64,000 bases of DNA from Chryseobacterium jejuense (GCF_900100075.1 NZ_FNEG01000009.1:62001-126000), one strand, 5' to 3'; shown: positions 8,463 to 17,453, counted from the first letter of the stretch. The notes: generated by a model not told the origin, from the letters alone. Translations and numbers: made by a program.

Positions 8463-10265
8463 ATGACTACAGAAAACAATCTTTCTGAAAACGAAGAAAA
8501 GAAAAATCCTAACGAAGTATCTCAGGAGACATCGGAAAACACTGTTTCTCATGATGCCCATCCCCATGAAGATGATGCTGAACACCTGGAAGAACATGAA
8601 GAAGTTGAAATCTCTCTGGCTGATGCCCTGAAAGAAATGGAAAAACTCATCAATGCACCTAATGCCGGTGAGAACTCCAAAAGATTCATTCAGTTAAAAG
8701 AAAAAGCAAGTCATCACATCCATGATGAAGTGGAGGATAAAAAGCACGAGTTTGCAGAAACTGGAAATGCTGCTGAAACATTCAGTTATGAACACCCCTT
8801 ACAGGCTAAATTCTCTGCTTTAGTTAATATCTTCAGAGAAAAACATGACGAATTCCAGAAAGGACAGGAAGAAGAACAGAAAAAAAATCTGGAGCACCGT
8901 CAGAATATTATTGAAAGATTAAAAAATCTATATACCAATTCCGAACCGGGAGTCAATCTTTTCAAATCTATTCGTGAGATTAAAGAAGAATGGTCAAAAG
9001 CCGGACAGGTTGCCAAATCTGAATTCAAAATCCTTAACAATAACTATTTCCACCATCTGAACCAGTTCTATCAAATGCTGGATTTAAATAAGGAATTTTT
9101 GGAGCAGGAATACAGCCACAACCTTGAAAAAAGACAGCACATTATTGCCCGTGCTCAGGAATTGGAGAATGAACCTGTTATCCAAAAGGCTTTAAATGAA
9201 CTTCAGTATCTTCACAAACTTTGGAAAGAAGAAGCAGAGCCTGTAGCAGAAGAATTCCGTGAAAAAACTTGGGAAGAATTCAAAGAGATCTCCAATAAAA
9301 TTCACGAAAGAAAATCTGAACTTTCTGCATCTATTGAAAAAGAACAGACAGCTAATCTTGAAAAGAAAAGTCAGATTATTGCTGAAATCAAGAAGCTTTC
9401 AGAACCTTCAGAAACTCCTAACCATAATTACTGGCAAAATGCCATCAAAAGAGTTGAAGATCTTCGTTCTGACTTCCTGAAAACCGGAAGTGTTCCAAGA
9501 AAACTATCCAACCAAAATTGGAATGATTTCAAAACAACCCTTAGAGGCTTTAATACCACAAAAAATAATTATTACAAATCCTTAAAAGGTTCTCAGCAAG
9601 CTAATCTGGAAGAAAAATTAAAATTAATCCAGACTGCTCAGGATAATCAGGGTAATGAAGAATGGGATATCTCTGTTCCATTATTCAAAAAACTTCAGGA
9701 AGACTGGAAAAAGATTGGACACGTTCCAAAGAGCATGACCAATAAAATCTGGGATGAATTCCGTGATGCTTGTAATGCTTTCTTCAACAACTACAGAGAA
9801 AAGAGCAATACTTCTACCGACAACTGGAAAGAAAATTACAAAAACAAGAAAATCCTTCTTGACGAATTGAAATTGGTTTCCAACGATGAAGGAAGCATTG
9901 AAAAAATCGAAGCGATTAAAACAGCTTGGAATAATATCGGAAAAGTTCCAAGAGATAAAATTGCTATCAACTCTGAATTCAATAAGACTTTAAGAGAAAA
10001 ACTGAAGATCAATAAAATCAATGAGCTTGAACTGAAAGAAGAAGGATTATCAGAAAATCAACTTACTGACAAAGCAAGAAAGATTAAAAATCAGATTTCT
10101 GATCTTGAAGCTGAAATTGTTAAGCTTGAAAATAACCTTGCATTCTTCAATAAACCATCAAGAGAGAATCCTCTATTAAGAGATACTTACAACACCATTG
10201 ATGAAAAGAAAGCTCATTTGGAAACTTTAAAGCAAAATCTCCACAGTATTATTGCCGGAGAATAA
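8463..10265 (+). CDS. DUF349 repeat coiled-coil protein
   Basis: A 600-residue, highly charged helical protein. The first ~60 residues are acidic and His-rich. The rest has several DUF349 repeats, each about 70 residues with a W-K-x-x-G-x-V/x-P-K/R-x-x motif: EWSKAGQVAKSE (about 178), DFLKTGSVPRKL (about 338), DWKKIGHVPKSM (about 416) and AWNNIGKVPRDK (about 490). The C-terminus is a coiled coil. No catalytic residues are apparent. DUF349 proteins are cytoplasmic and poorly characterised; a structural or nucleic-acid-associated role is speculation. It is the only gene between aroE and ribD. Confidence 0.88.
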   Translation: MTTENNLSENEEKKNPNEVSQETSENTVSHDAHPHEDDAEHLEEHEEVEISLADALKEMEKLINAPNAGENSKRFIQLKEKASHHIHDEVEDKKHEFAETGNAAETFSYEHPLQAKFSALVNIFREKHDEFQKGQEEEQKKNLEHRQNIIERLKNLYTNSEPGVNLFKSIREIKEEWSKAGQVAKSEFKILNNNYFHHLNQFYQMLDLNKEFLEQEYSHNLEKRQHIIARAQELENEPVIQKALNELQYLHKLWKEEAEPVAEEFREKTWEEFKEISNKIHERKSELSASIEKEQTANLEKKSQIIAEIKKLSEPSETPNHNYWQNAIKRVEDLRSDFLKTGSVPRKLSNQNWNDFKTTLRGFNTTKNNYYKSLKGSQQANLEEKLKLIQTAQDNQGNEEWDISVPLFKKLQEDWKKIGHVPKSMTNKIWDEFRDACNAFFNNYREKSNTSTDNWKENYKNKKILLDELKLVSNDEGSIEKIEAIKTAWNNIGKVPRDKIAINSEFNKTLREKLKINKINELELKEEGLSENQLTDKARKIKNQISDLEAEIVKLENNLAFFNKPSRENPLLRDTYNTIDEKKAHLETLKQNLHSIIAGE

Positions 10266-10286
10266 ATCTTAACAAAATAAATAAGG

Positions 10287-10320
10287 GCGGAGCAAAGCAA
10301 TTTGTCTTCGCTTTTTCTTT
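10287..10320 (+). terminator. Probable terminator of the DUF349 gene
   Basis: A short stem (gcggag 10287-10292 with cttcgc 10306-10311, including one G-T pair) is followed by TTTTTCTTTTT. The loop is 13 bases, so it is weaker than the other terminators here. Confidence 0.45.
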
Positions 10321-10329
10321 TTATACGCT

Positions 10330-11355
10330 ATGAATAACGACGAACTCTATATTAAAAGATGCATTGAATTGGCTCAAAAAGCCCTTGGAAAAACCTACCC
10401 TAACCCTCTTGTGGGAAGTGTGATTGTTCACAACGGAGAAATTATTGGCGAAGGATACCACCACAAAGCTGGAGAAAACCATGCAGAGATCAACGCCATC
10501 AATTCAGTAAAGGATAAAAGTTTGATTCCGGAATCAACCATCTATGTTTCTTTGGAACCATGTGCTCATTATGGAAAAACACCACCATGTGCTTTAAAGA
10601 TTAAAGAACTGGGCTTTAAAAAGGTAGTTATTGGAGCTATGGATTCTCATGATAAAGTTAATGGAAAAGGGAAAAAGATTATTCAGGATGCAGGAATAGA
10701 AGCAGTTTCTGGGATTCTTGAAGAGGAATGTATTGAACTGAATAAAAGGTTTTTCACCTATCATGAAAAGAAAAGACCTTATATCATCTTAAAATGGGCT
10801 GAATCCCGTGATGGATTTTTAGATAAAGATTTTAAACCAACAGCTGTTTCAAACGCTTTGGTTAACCAGTTTGTTCACCAGTTAAGAGCAAATGAACATG
10901 CAATTCTCGTTGGAACTCAAACCGCTTTAACGGACAACCCTGGCCTTACTGTAAGAAATGTTGAAGGAATTAATCCGGTTAGAGTTCTTATTGACTTTGA
11001 TCTGAAAGTTCCTGAAGACTTCAAAATTTACAATAACGAAGCCAAAACTTTAGTCTTAAACGCTATTAAAGAAGGAACGGAAGACCACATCCAATTCATT
11101 AAGATCGAAAAAGATAATTTCTTGTCCGATTTGATGGAAACTTTATACAACGAACATATTCAGTCTATCATTATTGAAGGAGGTTGCTTTACCTTACAGC
11201 AATTTATTGATGCCGGTCTCTGGGACGAAGCTATCGTTATTAAAAATGAAAATCTGAAACTGGAAAACGGGACAAAAGCTCCGGAATTCACTCAGAATCC
11301 TTACAACACAGAAAACTATAGAGATAACACCATTTCTTTTTTTAAATCAAAATAA
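10330..11355 (+). CDS. ribD: Bifunctional riboflavin biosynthesis deaminase/reductase
   Basis: A 341-residue two-domain enzyme for the second and third steps of riboflavin synthesis. The N-terminal deaminase has the zinc site HAE (51-53) and SLEPCAHYGKTPPC (C78, C87). The C-terminal reductase domain (about 148-341) has KWAESRDGF, the nucleotide segment ANEHAILVGTQTALTDNPGLTVR, and IIIEGGCFTLQQF. There is no room for an FMN riboswitch in the 64-base upstream gap and none was seen. Other rib genes are not nearby, as is usual in Flavobacteria. Confidence 0.95.
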   Translation: MNNDELYIKRCIELAQKALGKTYPNPLVGSVIVHNGEIIGEGYHHKAGENHAEINAINSVKDKSLIPESTIYVSLEPCAHYGKTPPCALKIKELGFKKVVIGAMDSHDKVNGKGKKIIQDAGIEAVSGILEEECIELNKRFFTYHEKKRPYIILKWAESRDGFLDKDFKPTAVSNALVNQFVHQLRANEHAILVGTQTALTDNPGLTVRNVEGINPVRVLIDFDLKVPEDFKIYNNEAKTLVLNAIKEGTEDHIQFIKIEKDNFLSDLMETLYNEHIQSIIIEGGCFTLQQFIDAGLWDEAIVIKNENLKLENGTKAPEFTQNPYNTENYRDNTISFFKSK

Positions 11356-11421
11356 AACCTATTTCTCACCGCCAAATGAAATAATTTATTTACCTTAGTA
11401 AGATCCAAAAAAAATTTTACC

Positions 11422-11586
11422 ATGAAAAACTTAAAGAAAGTTTCAAGACAAAGCTTAAAAAAAGTAAAGGGAGGTATAGCGCCTGAATGCTGTTCTTTTT
11501 ACCCACCTTCATTACAACACTGCTGTGCAACCCCATCAAGTATGAGTTGTCCACCCCCTTGGGCAGACGGATCATTCCCATGCTAA
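11422..11586 (+). CDS. Double-glycine leader peptide, six-cysteine core (bacteriocin-like)
   Basis: A 54-codon gene (ATG at 11422, TAA at 11584-11586). Its first 18 residues, MKNLKKVSRQSLKKVKGG, form a leader ending in Gly-Gly. The core of 36 residues contains six Cys arranged CC-x9-CC-x7-C-x10-C and is rich in Pro and Ser. The leader aligns position by position with that of the next gene (MKN-KK-SR--LK---GG), which supports it being real. Such leaders are normally cut by C39 peptidase ABC exporters; none is in the window. It resembles the bacteriocin-like peptide family frequent in Chryseobacterium; function unknown. Confidence 0.82.
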   Translation: MKNLKKVSRQSLKKVKGGIAPECCSFYPPSLQHCCATPSSMSCPPPWADGSFPC

Positions 11587-11628
11587 TATTATGAAACCGT
11601 ACAAATTAGTCAAACTAAAAATAGTATC

Positions 11629-11814
11629 ATGAAAAATTCAAAAAAACTATCCAGAGCAGGATTAAAAACAATTCAGGGAGGTGCTGTTTTCGTAACATGT
11701 ACATTACCTAATGGACAACCAACAAGATGTAGAGACAGATGTCCTCAGGATTTCTGTGGCCCTACAAGCTATATGTGCCTGATTCCTATGGACCTTTGCG
11801 GAGATGGAATTTAA
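11629..11814 (+). CDS. Double-glycine leader peptide, six-cysteine core (bacteriocin-like)
   Basis: A 61-residue paralogue of the preceding peptide. The leader MKNSKKLSRAGLKTIQGG ends in Gly-Gly at 17-18. The 43-residue core again has six Cys (C-x9-C-x3-C-x4-C-x6-C-x6-C) but is otherwise unlike the first core, the usual picture for secreted peptides with a conserved leader and a variable core. It lies 42 bases after the first gene and ends at a terminator, so both are probably on one transcript. Whether it is an antimicrobial, a signal or a modified natural product cannot be told. Confidence 0.85.
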   Translation: MKNSKKLSRAGLKTIQGGAVFVTCTLPNGQPTRCRDRCPQDFCGPTSYMCLIPMDLCGDGI

Positions 11815-11838
11815 TAGAATTACATTCAAAAAATATAT

Positions 11839-11872
11839 AAGCCGTCAAATTTTGATGGCTTATACTTTTTTA
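11839..11872 (+). terminator. Terminator after the leader-peptide pair
   Basis: A 10-bp stem (aagccgtcaa 11839-11848 with ttgatggctt 11852-11861, one G-T pair) is followed shortly by six T (11866-11871). It closes the two-peptide unit. Confidence 0.8.
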
Positions 11873-11896
11873 AATACAAACTATTGATACTTTTAC

Positions 11897-11904
11897 TAGT
11901 TTTG
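11897..11904 (+). promoter_or_regulatory. -7 promoter element of the YCF48-like gene
   Basis: TAGTTTTG, a perfect TAnnTTTG core, lies 16 bases before the ATG at 11921 and just after the preceding terminator. No convincing -33 TTG was found at the usual distance. Confidence 0.55.
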
Positions 11905-11920
11905 CAAAAAACTAATAATA

Positions 11921-13981
11921 ATGTACAAATACTTTTCTATTCTTTTCTTGAGCTTAGTCTCCTTCATCAAAGCCCAAGAATGGAAATTTTTAACTCCTGT
12001 AAAATCTTTTTCAACCATCACTAATCTGGAGGTTACGCCAGATCAAACATTATACATGCTTGATCAGTCTCAATATGGAATCGTAGCATCTTCAAAGGAT
12101 GGAGGAAAGACCTGGAAAAAGCTCTTCAGAAATGAAATATACAGAGATATTCAAATGCTCAATAATAATATTGGATTTGTATTAACCCAAACCGGAATTT
12201 ATAAAACCACAGATGGATTTAAAACTTCTGTTTCTAAATCAGCAAATGCTGCTTTTTTAAGAAGTTTCTATTTTGTAAATGAATCTACAGGTTTTCTTGG
12301 AGGTAATTCAGGCGTTATATACAAAACATTAAATTCAGGAAATTCTTTCTCTTTTGTTTCATTACCGGAGCAAAGTAATATAAATGATATCTATTTTATA
12401 GACGAGAATATTGGATTTGTGTGCGCCGCCAATGGAAAAGTCTATAAAACAATAAACCAAGGAACAACCTGGACTGCTACAAGCTTAAGCACAACCAGCA
12501 TCAATAAAATTCTTTTTATGAACAGTACAGATGCTTTTATTGTAGGAAATAACGGTAAACTCTTTAAAACAAATGATCAGGGAGCAAACTGGTCTCCTGT
12601 AAATATTTCAGCAACCTATAATCTAAATGATATAAAACTGTACTCCAACCAGCTTTATATTGTTGGCGATGACAATAGACTGTATAAGTCTTCAGATATG
12701 GGACAAAACTGGACGAATCAAAGATTAATTAATACTTATCCTTACTTCAACCTTAATTCCATTGGAATCATCAATGGTAATATGATCGTTGGAGGTGAAT
12801 CAAACATTTACAAATCTACTGATACCACCAACTGGAGCTTATTAGTTCCTGGCGTTTATCCTTCTGAGTTAAAAAGCATTTCTTTTGCAAATGATAACCA
12901 GGGAACTGTCATAGGAAATGGATCTACCGGATTCTACAGTGTTATTTACCGTACAACTGACGGTGGACACACTTGGATTAATCAAACAGCAACATTTACA
13001 TCGAACGCTTTTAAAGGGGTACAGTTAAAAGAAAACGGAAAAGGTATTCTTGTTGGGAATGGAAATTATTCTTTAACATCAAATTTTGGTCAAACATGGA
13101 ATAGTTCCGGTTCAACTAATCCAGTAACATATCTTTCCGCATTCTGGATTAAAGATAATGGAGATGTCTTATTAGGTACTGCATCACCTTATATAACCCC
13201 TCCAAATGGAATACATTTAATATCACCACCATCAACAGCTTCCCAATTTACCGAAATGGGAGAAATAGAATCTATTCAGTTCTATAACGATATGATTGGC
13301 TATGCAGGCGGCTCCCGAAAACTGTATAAAACTACGGACGGGGGAATTACCTGGAATTCTATTTTCGAAGCAACAGGTTATCTAAATTCTGTAAATGTAA
13401 TTAGTGCCTCTAAAATTTCTATAACAGCCAATTATGGAAAAGCATATATGAGTACTAATTCAGGAGCAACATGGGTAGAAACTACAAATTCTGTTTCTTC
13501 TAAATATTATTTTCTCAATGAAAATCTAGGCTATTACTATGATTCTAGTAACGCTCTCTACAGAACTACAGACGGAGGTGCTACCTCACAACTTGTTGTT
13601 TCTGCTGCAAGCAATGAAGATTTAGATCTTGTAAATATTAATGCTTATAAATATTTTAATAACAAAGTTATAGTTGTAGGAAATTATTCAGATATCTATA
13701 TCGTTGACTTTCCGAATGCATCTTTAGCAACCAATGAAAATGATATTGTAAGCAAAAATGACTCAAAGCTATTATTATATCCTAACCCCACAAGTTCTTC
13801 CGTTTTTTTTAAAACAAACGTCATTTTAGATAAAGTTCAGGTTTATGATACAAATGGAAAAACAGTTCTATTTAATAAAGAAAATAACGGCATCAATATA
13901 TCACATTTACCACAAGGAGTTTACTTTGTCAAATTTGAATCCAATGGAAAATGGTTTACCCAAAAAATAATAAAAAAATAA
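11921..13981 (+). CDS. Secreted YCF48/BNR-like beta-propeller with T9SS tag
   Basis: A 686-residue exported protein. A signal peptide (1-18, ending IKAQ) is followed by many repeats of about 40 residues with the sialidase/YCF48 pattern T-x-D-x-G-x-x-W (examples: SKDGGKTWKKL, TNDQGANWSPV, TTDGGHTWINQ, TTDGGITWNSI). This predicts one or two beta-propellers without enzymatic residues I can point to. The last ~75 residues are a T9SS sorting domain (LLLYPNPTSSS to IIKK). Probably a cell-surface or released adhesin/binding protein. It follows the leader peptides but has its own promoter and terminator. Confidence 0.9.
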   Translation: MYKYFSILFLSLVSFIKAQEWKFLTPVKSFSTITNLEVTPDQTLYMLDQSQYGIVASSKDGGKTWKKLFRNEIYRDIQMLNNNIGFVLTQTGIYKTTDGFKTSVSKSANAAFLRSFYFVNESTGFLGGNSGVIYKTLNSGNSFSFVSLPEQSNINDIYFIDENIGFVCAANGKVYKTINQGTTWTATSLSTTSINKILFMNSTDAFIVGNNGKLFKTNDQGANWSPVNISATYNLNDIKLYSNQLYIVGDDNRLYKSSDMGQNWTNQRLINTYPYFNLNSIGIINGNMIVGGESNIYKSTDTTNWSLLVPGVYPSELKSISFANDNQGTVIGNGSTGFYSVIYRTTDGGHTWINQTATFTSNAFKGVQLKENGKGILVGNGNYSLTSNFGQTWNSSGSTNPVTYLSAFWIKDNGDVLLGTASPYITPPNGIHLISPPSTASQFTEMGEIESIQFYNDMIGYAGGSRKLYKTTDGGITWNSIFEATGYLNSVNVISASKISITANYGKAYMSTNSGATWVETTNSVSSKYYFLNENLGYYYDSSNALYRTTDGGATSQLVVSAASNEDLDLVNINAYKYFNNKVIVVGNYSDIYIVDFPNASLATNENDIVSKNDSKLLLYPNPTSSSVFFKTNVILDKVQVYDTNGKTVLFNKENNGINISHLPQGVYFVKFESNGKWFTQKIIKK

Positions 13982-13990
13982 AAATACTGA

Positions 13991-14022
13991 AGAAGCTGTC
14001 GGAATTCCGACAGCTTCTTTTC
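13991..14022 (+). terminator. Strong terminator of the YCF48-like gene
   Basis: A perfect 12-bp stem (agaagctgtcgg 13991-14002 with ccgacagcttct 14007-14018, AATT loop) followed by TTTCT. Confidence 0.9.
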
Positions 14023-14053
14023 TAATAAAGGTGCAAGTTTATAAAGCATTTAA

Positions 14054-14061
14054 TACTTTTG
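14054..14061 (+). promoter_or_regulatory. -7 promoter element of yigZ
   Basis: TACTTTTG, a perfect TAnnTTTG core, lies 23 bases before the ATG at 14085. Confidence 0.55.
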
Positions 14062-14084
14062 CATAAATAAAGCCGGAATACAGA

Positions 14085-14690
14085 ATGACGTTTGAATATA
14101 AAACCATTGATAAACCCATAGAAAATACCTTATTAAAAGAAAAAGGAAGCAAGTTTATAGGATTTGCCTTCCCGGTTACTAATGAAAAGGAATTAAAAGC
14201 TGCATTGGAAAAAATCAGAGAAGAACATCCAAAAGCAACACATCATTGCTATGCTTTCAGAATGGGATTAAATGGTGAAAACTATAGAGCGAATGATGAC
14301 GGTGAACCTTCAGGAAGTGCTGGACTTCCTATTTACAATCAATTATTAGCTAATGAAATTACCAATGTTCTGGTTATTTCAGTTCGTTATTATGGTGGAA
14401 CTAAATTGGGTGTTTCTGGTTTAGTAAAAGCTTATAAAGAATCTGCAAAGATCACATTAGAAGAAGCCAATATCATCACAAGGGAACTGGAAACAGAAAT
14501 TGAGATCCAGTTCAACTTCAATCAGCAGAATACCATCTTCACCCTGCTTTCAAAATTTGATGCCAAGGTTGTTAATTTTGATGCGAATGAAAACTGCATC
14601 CTTACCGCCTCATTAAAACTGGCACAAAAAGAAAGCATCTCAGAAAAGTTATCTGAGATGCAATATGTTTCATTTGAATTTAATGATTAA
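14085..14690 (+). CDS. yigZ: YigZ/IMPACT family protein
   Basis: A 201-residue protein of the UPF0029/IMPACT family. The N-terminal domain carries the conserved KGSKFIGFAFPV (21-32), HHCYAFR (about 63-69) and NDDGEPSGSAGLPI (about 80-93) blocks, then VRYYGGTKLGVSGLVKAY. The C-terminal ~75 residues match the small ferredoxin-like domain of YigZ. Eukaryotic IMPACT regulates translation under stress; the bacterial role is unclear. Its stop overlaps the end of the convergent zinc peptidase gene by four bases. Confidence 0.93.
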   Translation: MTFEYKTIDKPIENTLLKEKGSKFIGFAFPVTNEKELKAALEKIREEHPKATHHCYAFRMGLNGENYRANDDGEPSGSAGLPIYNQLLANEITNVLVISVRYYGGTKLGVSGLVKAYKESAKITLEEANIITRELETEIEIQFNFNQQNTIFTLLSKFDAKVVNFDANENCILTASLKLAQKESISEKLSEMQYVSFEFND

Positions 14691-15397
14691 TCTCTTCTCC
14701 CACCGAGAAGTAAAGATCCCCAGTAAAGGAGCTGAGCTAAAGATCCTAAAGCTGCTACAACATATGTTCTTGCAGCCCACTTTAAACTATCCTGAACTCC
14801 TACAAATTCTTCGGCAGTTACAGTACCTGTATCTTTAAGCCATTTCATTGCTCTGTTACTTGCATCATACTCTACCGGTAGTGTTACAAAAGCAAACAGA
14901 GTGGTTACTGCAAACATTGCTACACCAATAGCCAGGATGGCTGTATTTCCATTAGGATTATCTACTGTTCTGGTAGCTGCCATTATCGCAATACCTGCAA
15001 TAAGAACAAACTGCATCAGATTGGAACTTATATTAACAACAGGAACCAATTTTGAACGTAGATTCAACATTGAGTATCCTACTGCATGCTGAACGGCATG
15101 TCCACATTCATGAGCTGCCACAGCTGCTGCCGCTGCATTTCTCTGCATGTAAACACCTTCAGAAAGGTTTACTGTTTTATCTGCCGGATTATAGTGGTCC
15201 GTTAGCTGTCCGGGAACTGATATTACCTGAACATCATTAATCCCGTTATCTCTCAACATTTTTTCCGCTACTTCTTTCCCCGAAAGGCCATTTCGAAGAT
15301 GTACGTTGGAATAATATTCAAATTTTGATTTCAACCTGGACGAAACCCACCAGCTCACCAGCATTGAAATACCAATAATGATATAATAACCCGTCAT
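14687..15397 (-). CDS. Membrane zinc metallopeptidase (YugP-like)
   Basis: A 236-residue membrane protein of the neutral zinc metallopeptidase family (PF04298). The zinc motif HECGH is at 96-100 inside AAAAVAAHECGHAVQHA. Predicted membrane segments lie at about 3-20, 117-142, 152-175 and 212-232. The family is widespread in Bacteria and substrates are unknown. The gene is convergent with yigZ, overlapping its end by four bases, and diverges from the GNAT-like gene. Confidence 0.92.
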   Translation of the reverse strand: MTGYYIIIGISMLVSWWVSSRLKSKFEYYSNVHLRNGLSGKEVAEKMLRDNGINDVQVISVPGQLTDHYNPADKTVNLSEGVYMQRNAAAAAVAAHECGHAVQHAVGYSMLNLRSKLVPVVNISSNLMQFVLIAGIAIMAATRTVDNPNGNTAILAIGVAMFAVTTLFAFVTLPVEYDASNRAMKWLKDTGTVTAEEFVGVQDSLKWAARTYVVAALGSLAQLLYWGSLLLGGRRD

Positions 15398-15472
15398 TTT
15401 TATTTAGATTTTGTGTTCAATTTTTAACCATAATGATATAAAAACTGTGCCAAAGTATACGATTTTATTATT

Positions 15473-15480
15473 TATATTTG
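15473..15480 (+). promoter_or_regulatory. -7 promoter element that fixes the start of the GNAT-like gene
   Basis: TATATTTG is a perfect TAnnTTTG core 23 bases before the ATG at 15504. It lies inside the longer open frame starting at 15411, which argues that the upstream ATG is not used. Confidence 0.6.
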
Positions 15481-15503
15481 TCCCTAAATTACCATCAAAA
15501 GTT

Positions 15504-16637
15504 ATGTCTAAGGTTTCAATTATTGAAGTAAAAACAGCTGATCATCTCAAGCAATTCGTAAGATTTCCAATGGATTTATATAAAAATAATCCATACTACG
15601 TTCCATCCTTTATTAAAGATGAAATGAAAATCTGGGATGCAAAAGAAAATCCTGCTTTACAATATTCAGAATCCAAACAATTTCTGGCTATAAAAGACAA
15701 TAAGATATCAGGAAGAATTGCTGTAATTATTAACCATAAAGAAGAAAAAGAGTTAGGCATCAAAAAAGTAAGATTTGGCTGGATAGATTTTATTAATGAT
15801 CCAGAGGTTTCCAAAGCCTTAATCCAAACTGCAATTGATTACGCCAAGGAGCATAATATTGATAAAATCGAAGGTCCGATGGGTTTCACCAATCTGGACA
15901 AAGCAGGTATGCTGACAATGGGATTTGATAAATTGGCTACTATGATTGGAATTTATAATCATGCCTATTATCCGGAACATCTTGAAAACCTTGGATTAGT
16001 AAAAGAAAAAGAATGGGTAGAATATGAAATGAATTTTCCGAAAGTACTTCCTGAAAAAGTAGAAAAATTCAGTGGATTGATTGCTCAAAAATATAAACTT
16101 AGTGTTCTTAAATTCAAATCAAAAGAAGAAATTCTTCCTTATGTAGAACCTATGTTTAAACTATTAGATGAAACCTATAAACACCTTTCCACTTACACCC
16201 CGATTTCGGACGAACAGATCAAAACCTACAAAGAAAAATACTTCCCTCTTATTGATAAAAACTATGTAATCTGTGTGGTAGACGAAAACAAGCAATTGGT
16301 TTCTTTTGCCATTACCATGCCTTCCTACTCCAAGGCTTTACAGAAATCAAAAGGTAAACTATTTCCTTTTGGATGGTGGCATTTTTTACAGGCTGCCAAG
16401 AAAAATGACCGTGCTAATTTTTATCTTATCGGAATTCATCCTGAGTATCAGAGACGTGGAGTAACCGCTATTATTTTCAAGGAAATCTTTGTCCGATTTA
16501 CAAGCATGGGAATTAATTTTGCTGAAACCAACCCGGAACTTGAAGAAAACAAAAGTGTACAGCTTTTATGGCAGGACTACAACCCTGTGAATCATAAGAG
16601 AAGAAGAACATACTCACTTGAGATAAATGATAAGTGA
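15504..16637 (+). CDS. GNAT-superfamily-like acyltransferase, function unknown
   Basis: A 377-residue protein starting MSKVSIIEVK. The frame is open to an ATG at 15411, but the promoter core at 15473-15480 and the non-conserved hydrophobic extra 31 residues favour 15504. The N-terminal half (RFPMDLYKNNPYYVPSF, then GRIAVIINHKEE) and the C-terminal segment HPEYQRRGVTAIIFKEIF, an acetyl-CoA pyrophosphate-binding-like loop, indicate a double GNAT/FemX-like fold. Homologues are often labelled only as hypothetical or N-acetyltransferase. The acceptor is unknown. Confidence 0.8.
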   Translation: MSKVSIIEVKTADHLKQFVRFPMDLYKNNPYYVPSFIKDEMKIWDAKENPALQYSESKQFLAIKDNKISGRIAVIINHKEEKELGIKKVRFGWIDFINDPEVSKALIQTAIDYAKEHNIDKIEGPMGFTNLDKAGMLTMGFDKLATMIGIYNHAYYPEHLENLGLVKEKEWVEYEMNFPKVLPEKVEKFSGLIAQKYKLSVLKFKSKEEILPYVEPMFKLLDETYKHLSTYTPISDEQIKTYKEKYFPLIDKNYVICVVDENKQLVSFAITMPSYSKALQKSKGKLFPFGWWHFLQAAKKNDRANFYLIGIHPEYQRRGVTAIIFKEIFVRFTSMGINFAETNPELEENKSVQLLWQDYNPVNHKRRRTYSLEINDK

Positions 16638-16703
16638 TAAATCATGAGTGGTACAATCTCACTCATCCACTTTTACACACTCTCACCTCAAATAATCTCC
16701 CCC

Positions 16704-16880
16704 ATGAAGCCACAACTTATCATTTTCGCTGTTTTAATTGCCGGATTTATTGCTTATAATTTCTTTTTCCAATCGTTGGACAACCGAACAAATACAGTGA
16801 TTAACATTGTTTTTGCGAGCCTTCTTTTTGGATATATTGCATATATGGCCTACTCTCTTCTTAAAAAAATGAAGAAATAA
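16704..16880 (+). CDS. Small membrane protein with two helices
   Basis: A 58-residue protein starting MKPQLIIF at 16704. An in-frame ATG at 16644 would add 20 residues encoded by a repetitive Ser/His-rich spacer and is less likely. It has two hydrophobic segments (about 4-20 and 29-50) and a basic end (LLKKMKK). Family unknown. It lies between the GNAT-like gene and the nuo promoter. Confidence 0.65.
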   Translation: MKPQLIIFAVLIAGFIAYNFFFQSLDNRTNTVINIVFASLLFGYIAYMAYSLLKKMKK

Positions 16881-16971
16881 TCTGTTATTTTTATTGATTC
16901 TAAATTGTAACTTTTCTCTATTTTCACCCGACTTTTAAGCTGATAAATTTCATGCTTTCTTGTTTATTCGT

Positions 16972-16979
16972 TAAATTTG
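16972..16979 (+). promoter_or_regulatory. -7 promoter element of the nuo operon
   Basis: TAAATTTG, a perfect TAnnTTTG core, lies 23 bases before the nuoA ATG. The -33 region is AT-rich with no clear TTG. It is the only good candidate before nuoA and probably drives the whole operon. Confidence 0.55.
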
Positions 16980-17002
16980 CAAATTGAGATAATAATGCAA
17001 AA

Positions 17003-17374
17003 ATGAATTTACCTGAAAGTTATATTCCAATCCTTATCCAGGCAGGTGTAGCAGTAGGATTTGTCGCTGTTTCATTACTTGGAGCACATTTCTTAGGTCC
17101 AAAGCAGAAAAAAGGAAATTCTGTAAAAAACCAAAGTTGGGAATGTGGGGTTCCTAGTGAAGGAAACGCTAGAACACCGTTTTCTATCAAGTACTTCCTG
17201 ACTGCGGTATTGTTCGTACTATTCGATATTGAAATCGTATTCTTTTATCCTTATGCGGTAAACTTCAGAGAATTCGGTATGGAAGGATTCCTTGCTGTGC
17301 TTACGTTCGTTGCGATTTTCTTCGTGGCGTTTTTCTATGTTTGGAAACGTGGTGCACTAGATTGGGATAAATAA
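17003..17374 (+). CDS. nuoA: NADH-quinone oxidoreductase subunit A
   Basis: A 123-residue, three-helix subunit of the proton-pumping membrane arm of complex I. The conserved loop WECGVPSEGNARTPFSIKY (46-64) at the quinone site and FDIEIVFFYP (74-83) are intact. First gene of the operon; the next gene follows after a repeat-rich 79-base spacer. Confidence 0.97.
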   Translation: MNLPESYIPILIQAGVAVGFVAVSLLGAHFLGPKQKKGNSVKNQSWECGVPSEGNARTPFSIKYFLTAVLFVLFDIEIVFFYPYAVNFREFGMEGFLAVLTFVAIFFVAFFYVWKRGALDWDK

Positions 17375-17385
17375 AAGCAAATTAT

Positions 17386-17439
17386 GAGTTTTGAATGATG
17401 GATTTTGAATCAATAATCCAGCATTTATAATTCAAAATC
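17386..17439 (+). repeat. Degenerate repeat/hairpin in the nuoA-nuoB spacer
   Basis: The spacer holds two near-direct copies of GTTTTGAATGATG / GATTTTGAATCAAT and a perfect 10-bp inverted repeat (gattttgaat 17401-17410 with attcaaaatc 17430-17439). It belongs to the set of AT-rich degenerate spacers described in the findings. Confidence 0.6.
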
Positions 17440-17453
17440 TAAAAACAAACAAC

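Noticed and set aside
10266..10329. FMN riboswitch before ribD
   Set aside because: The gap is only 64 bases and contains a terminator-like hairpin; no RFN-type helices are possible.
15411..15503. Upstream extension of the GNAT-like gene
   Set aside because: A perfect promoter core lies inside it and the added residues are not protein-like, so 15504 was used.
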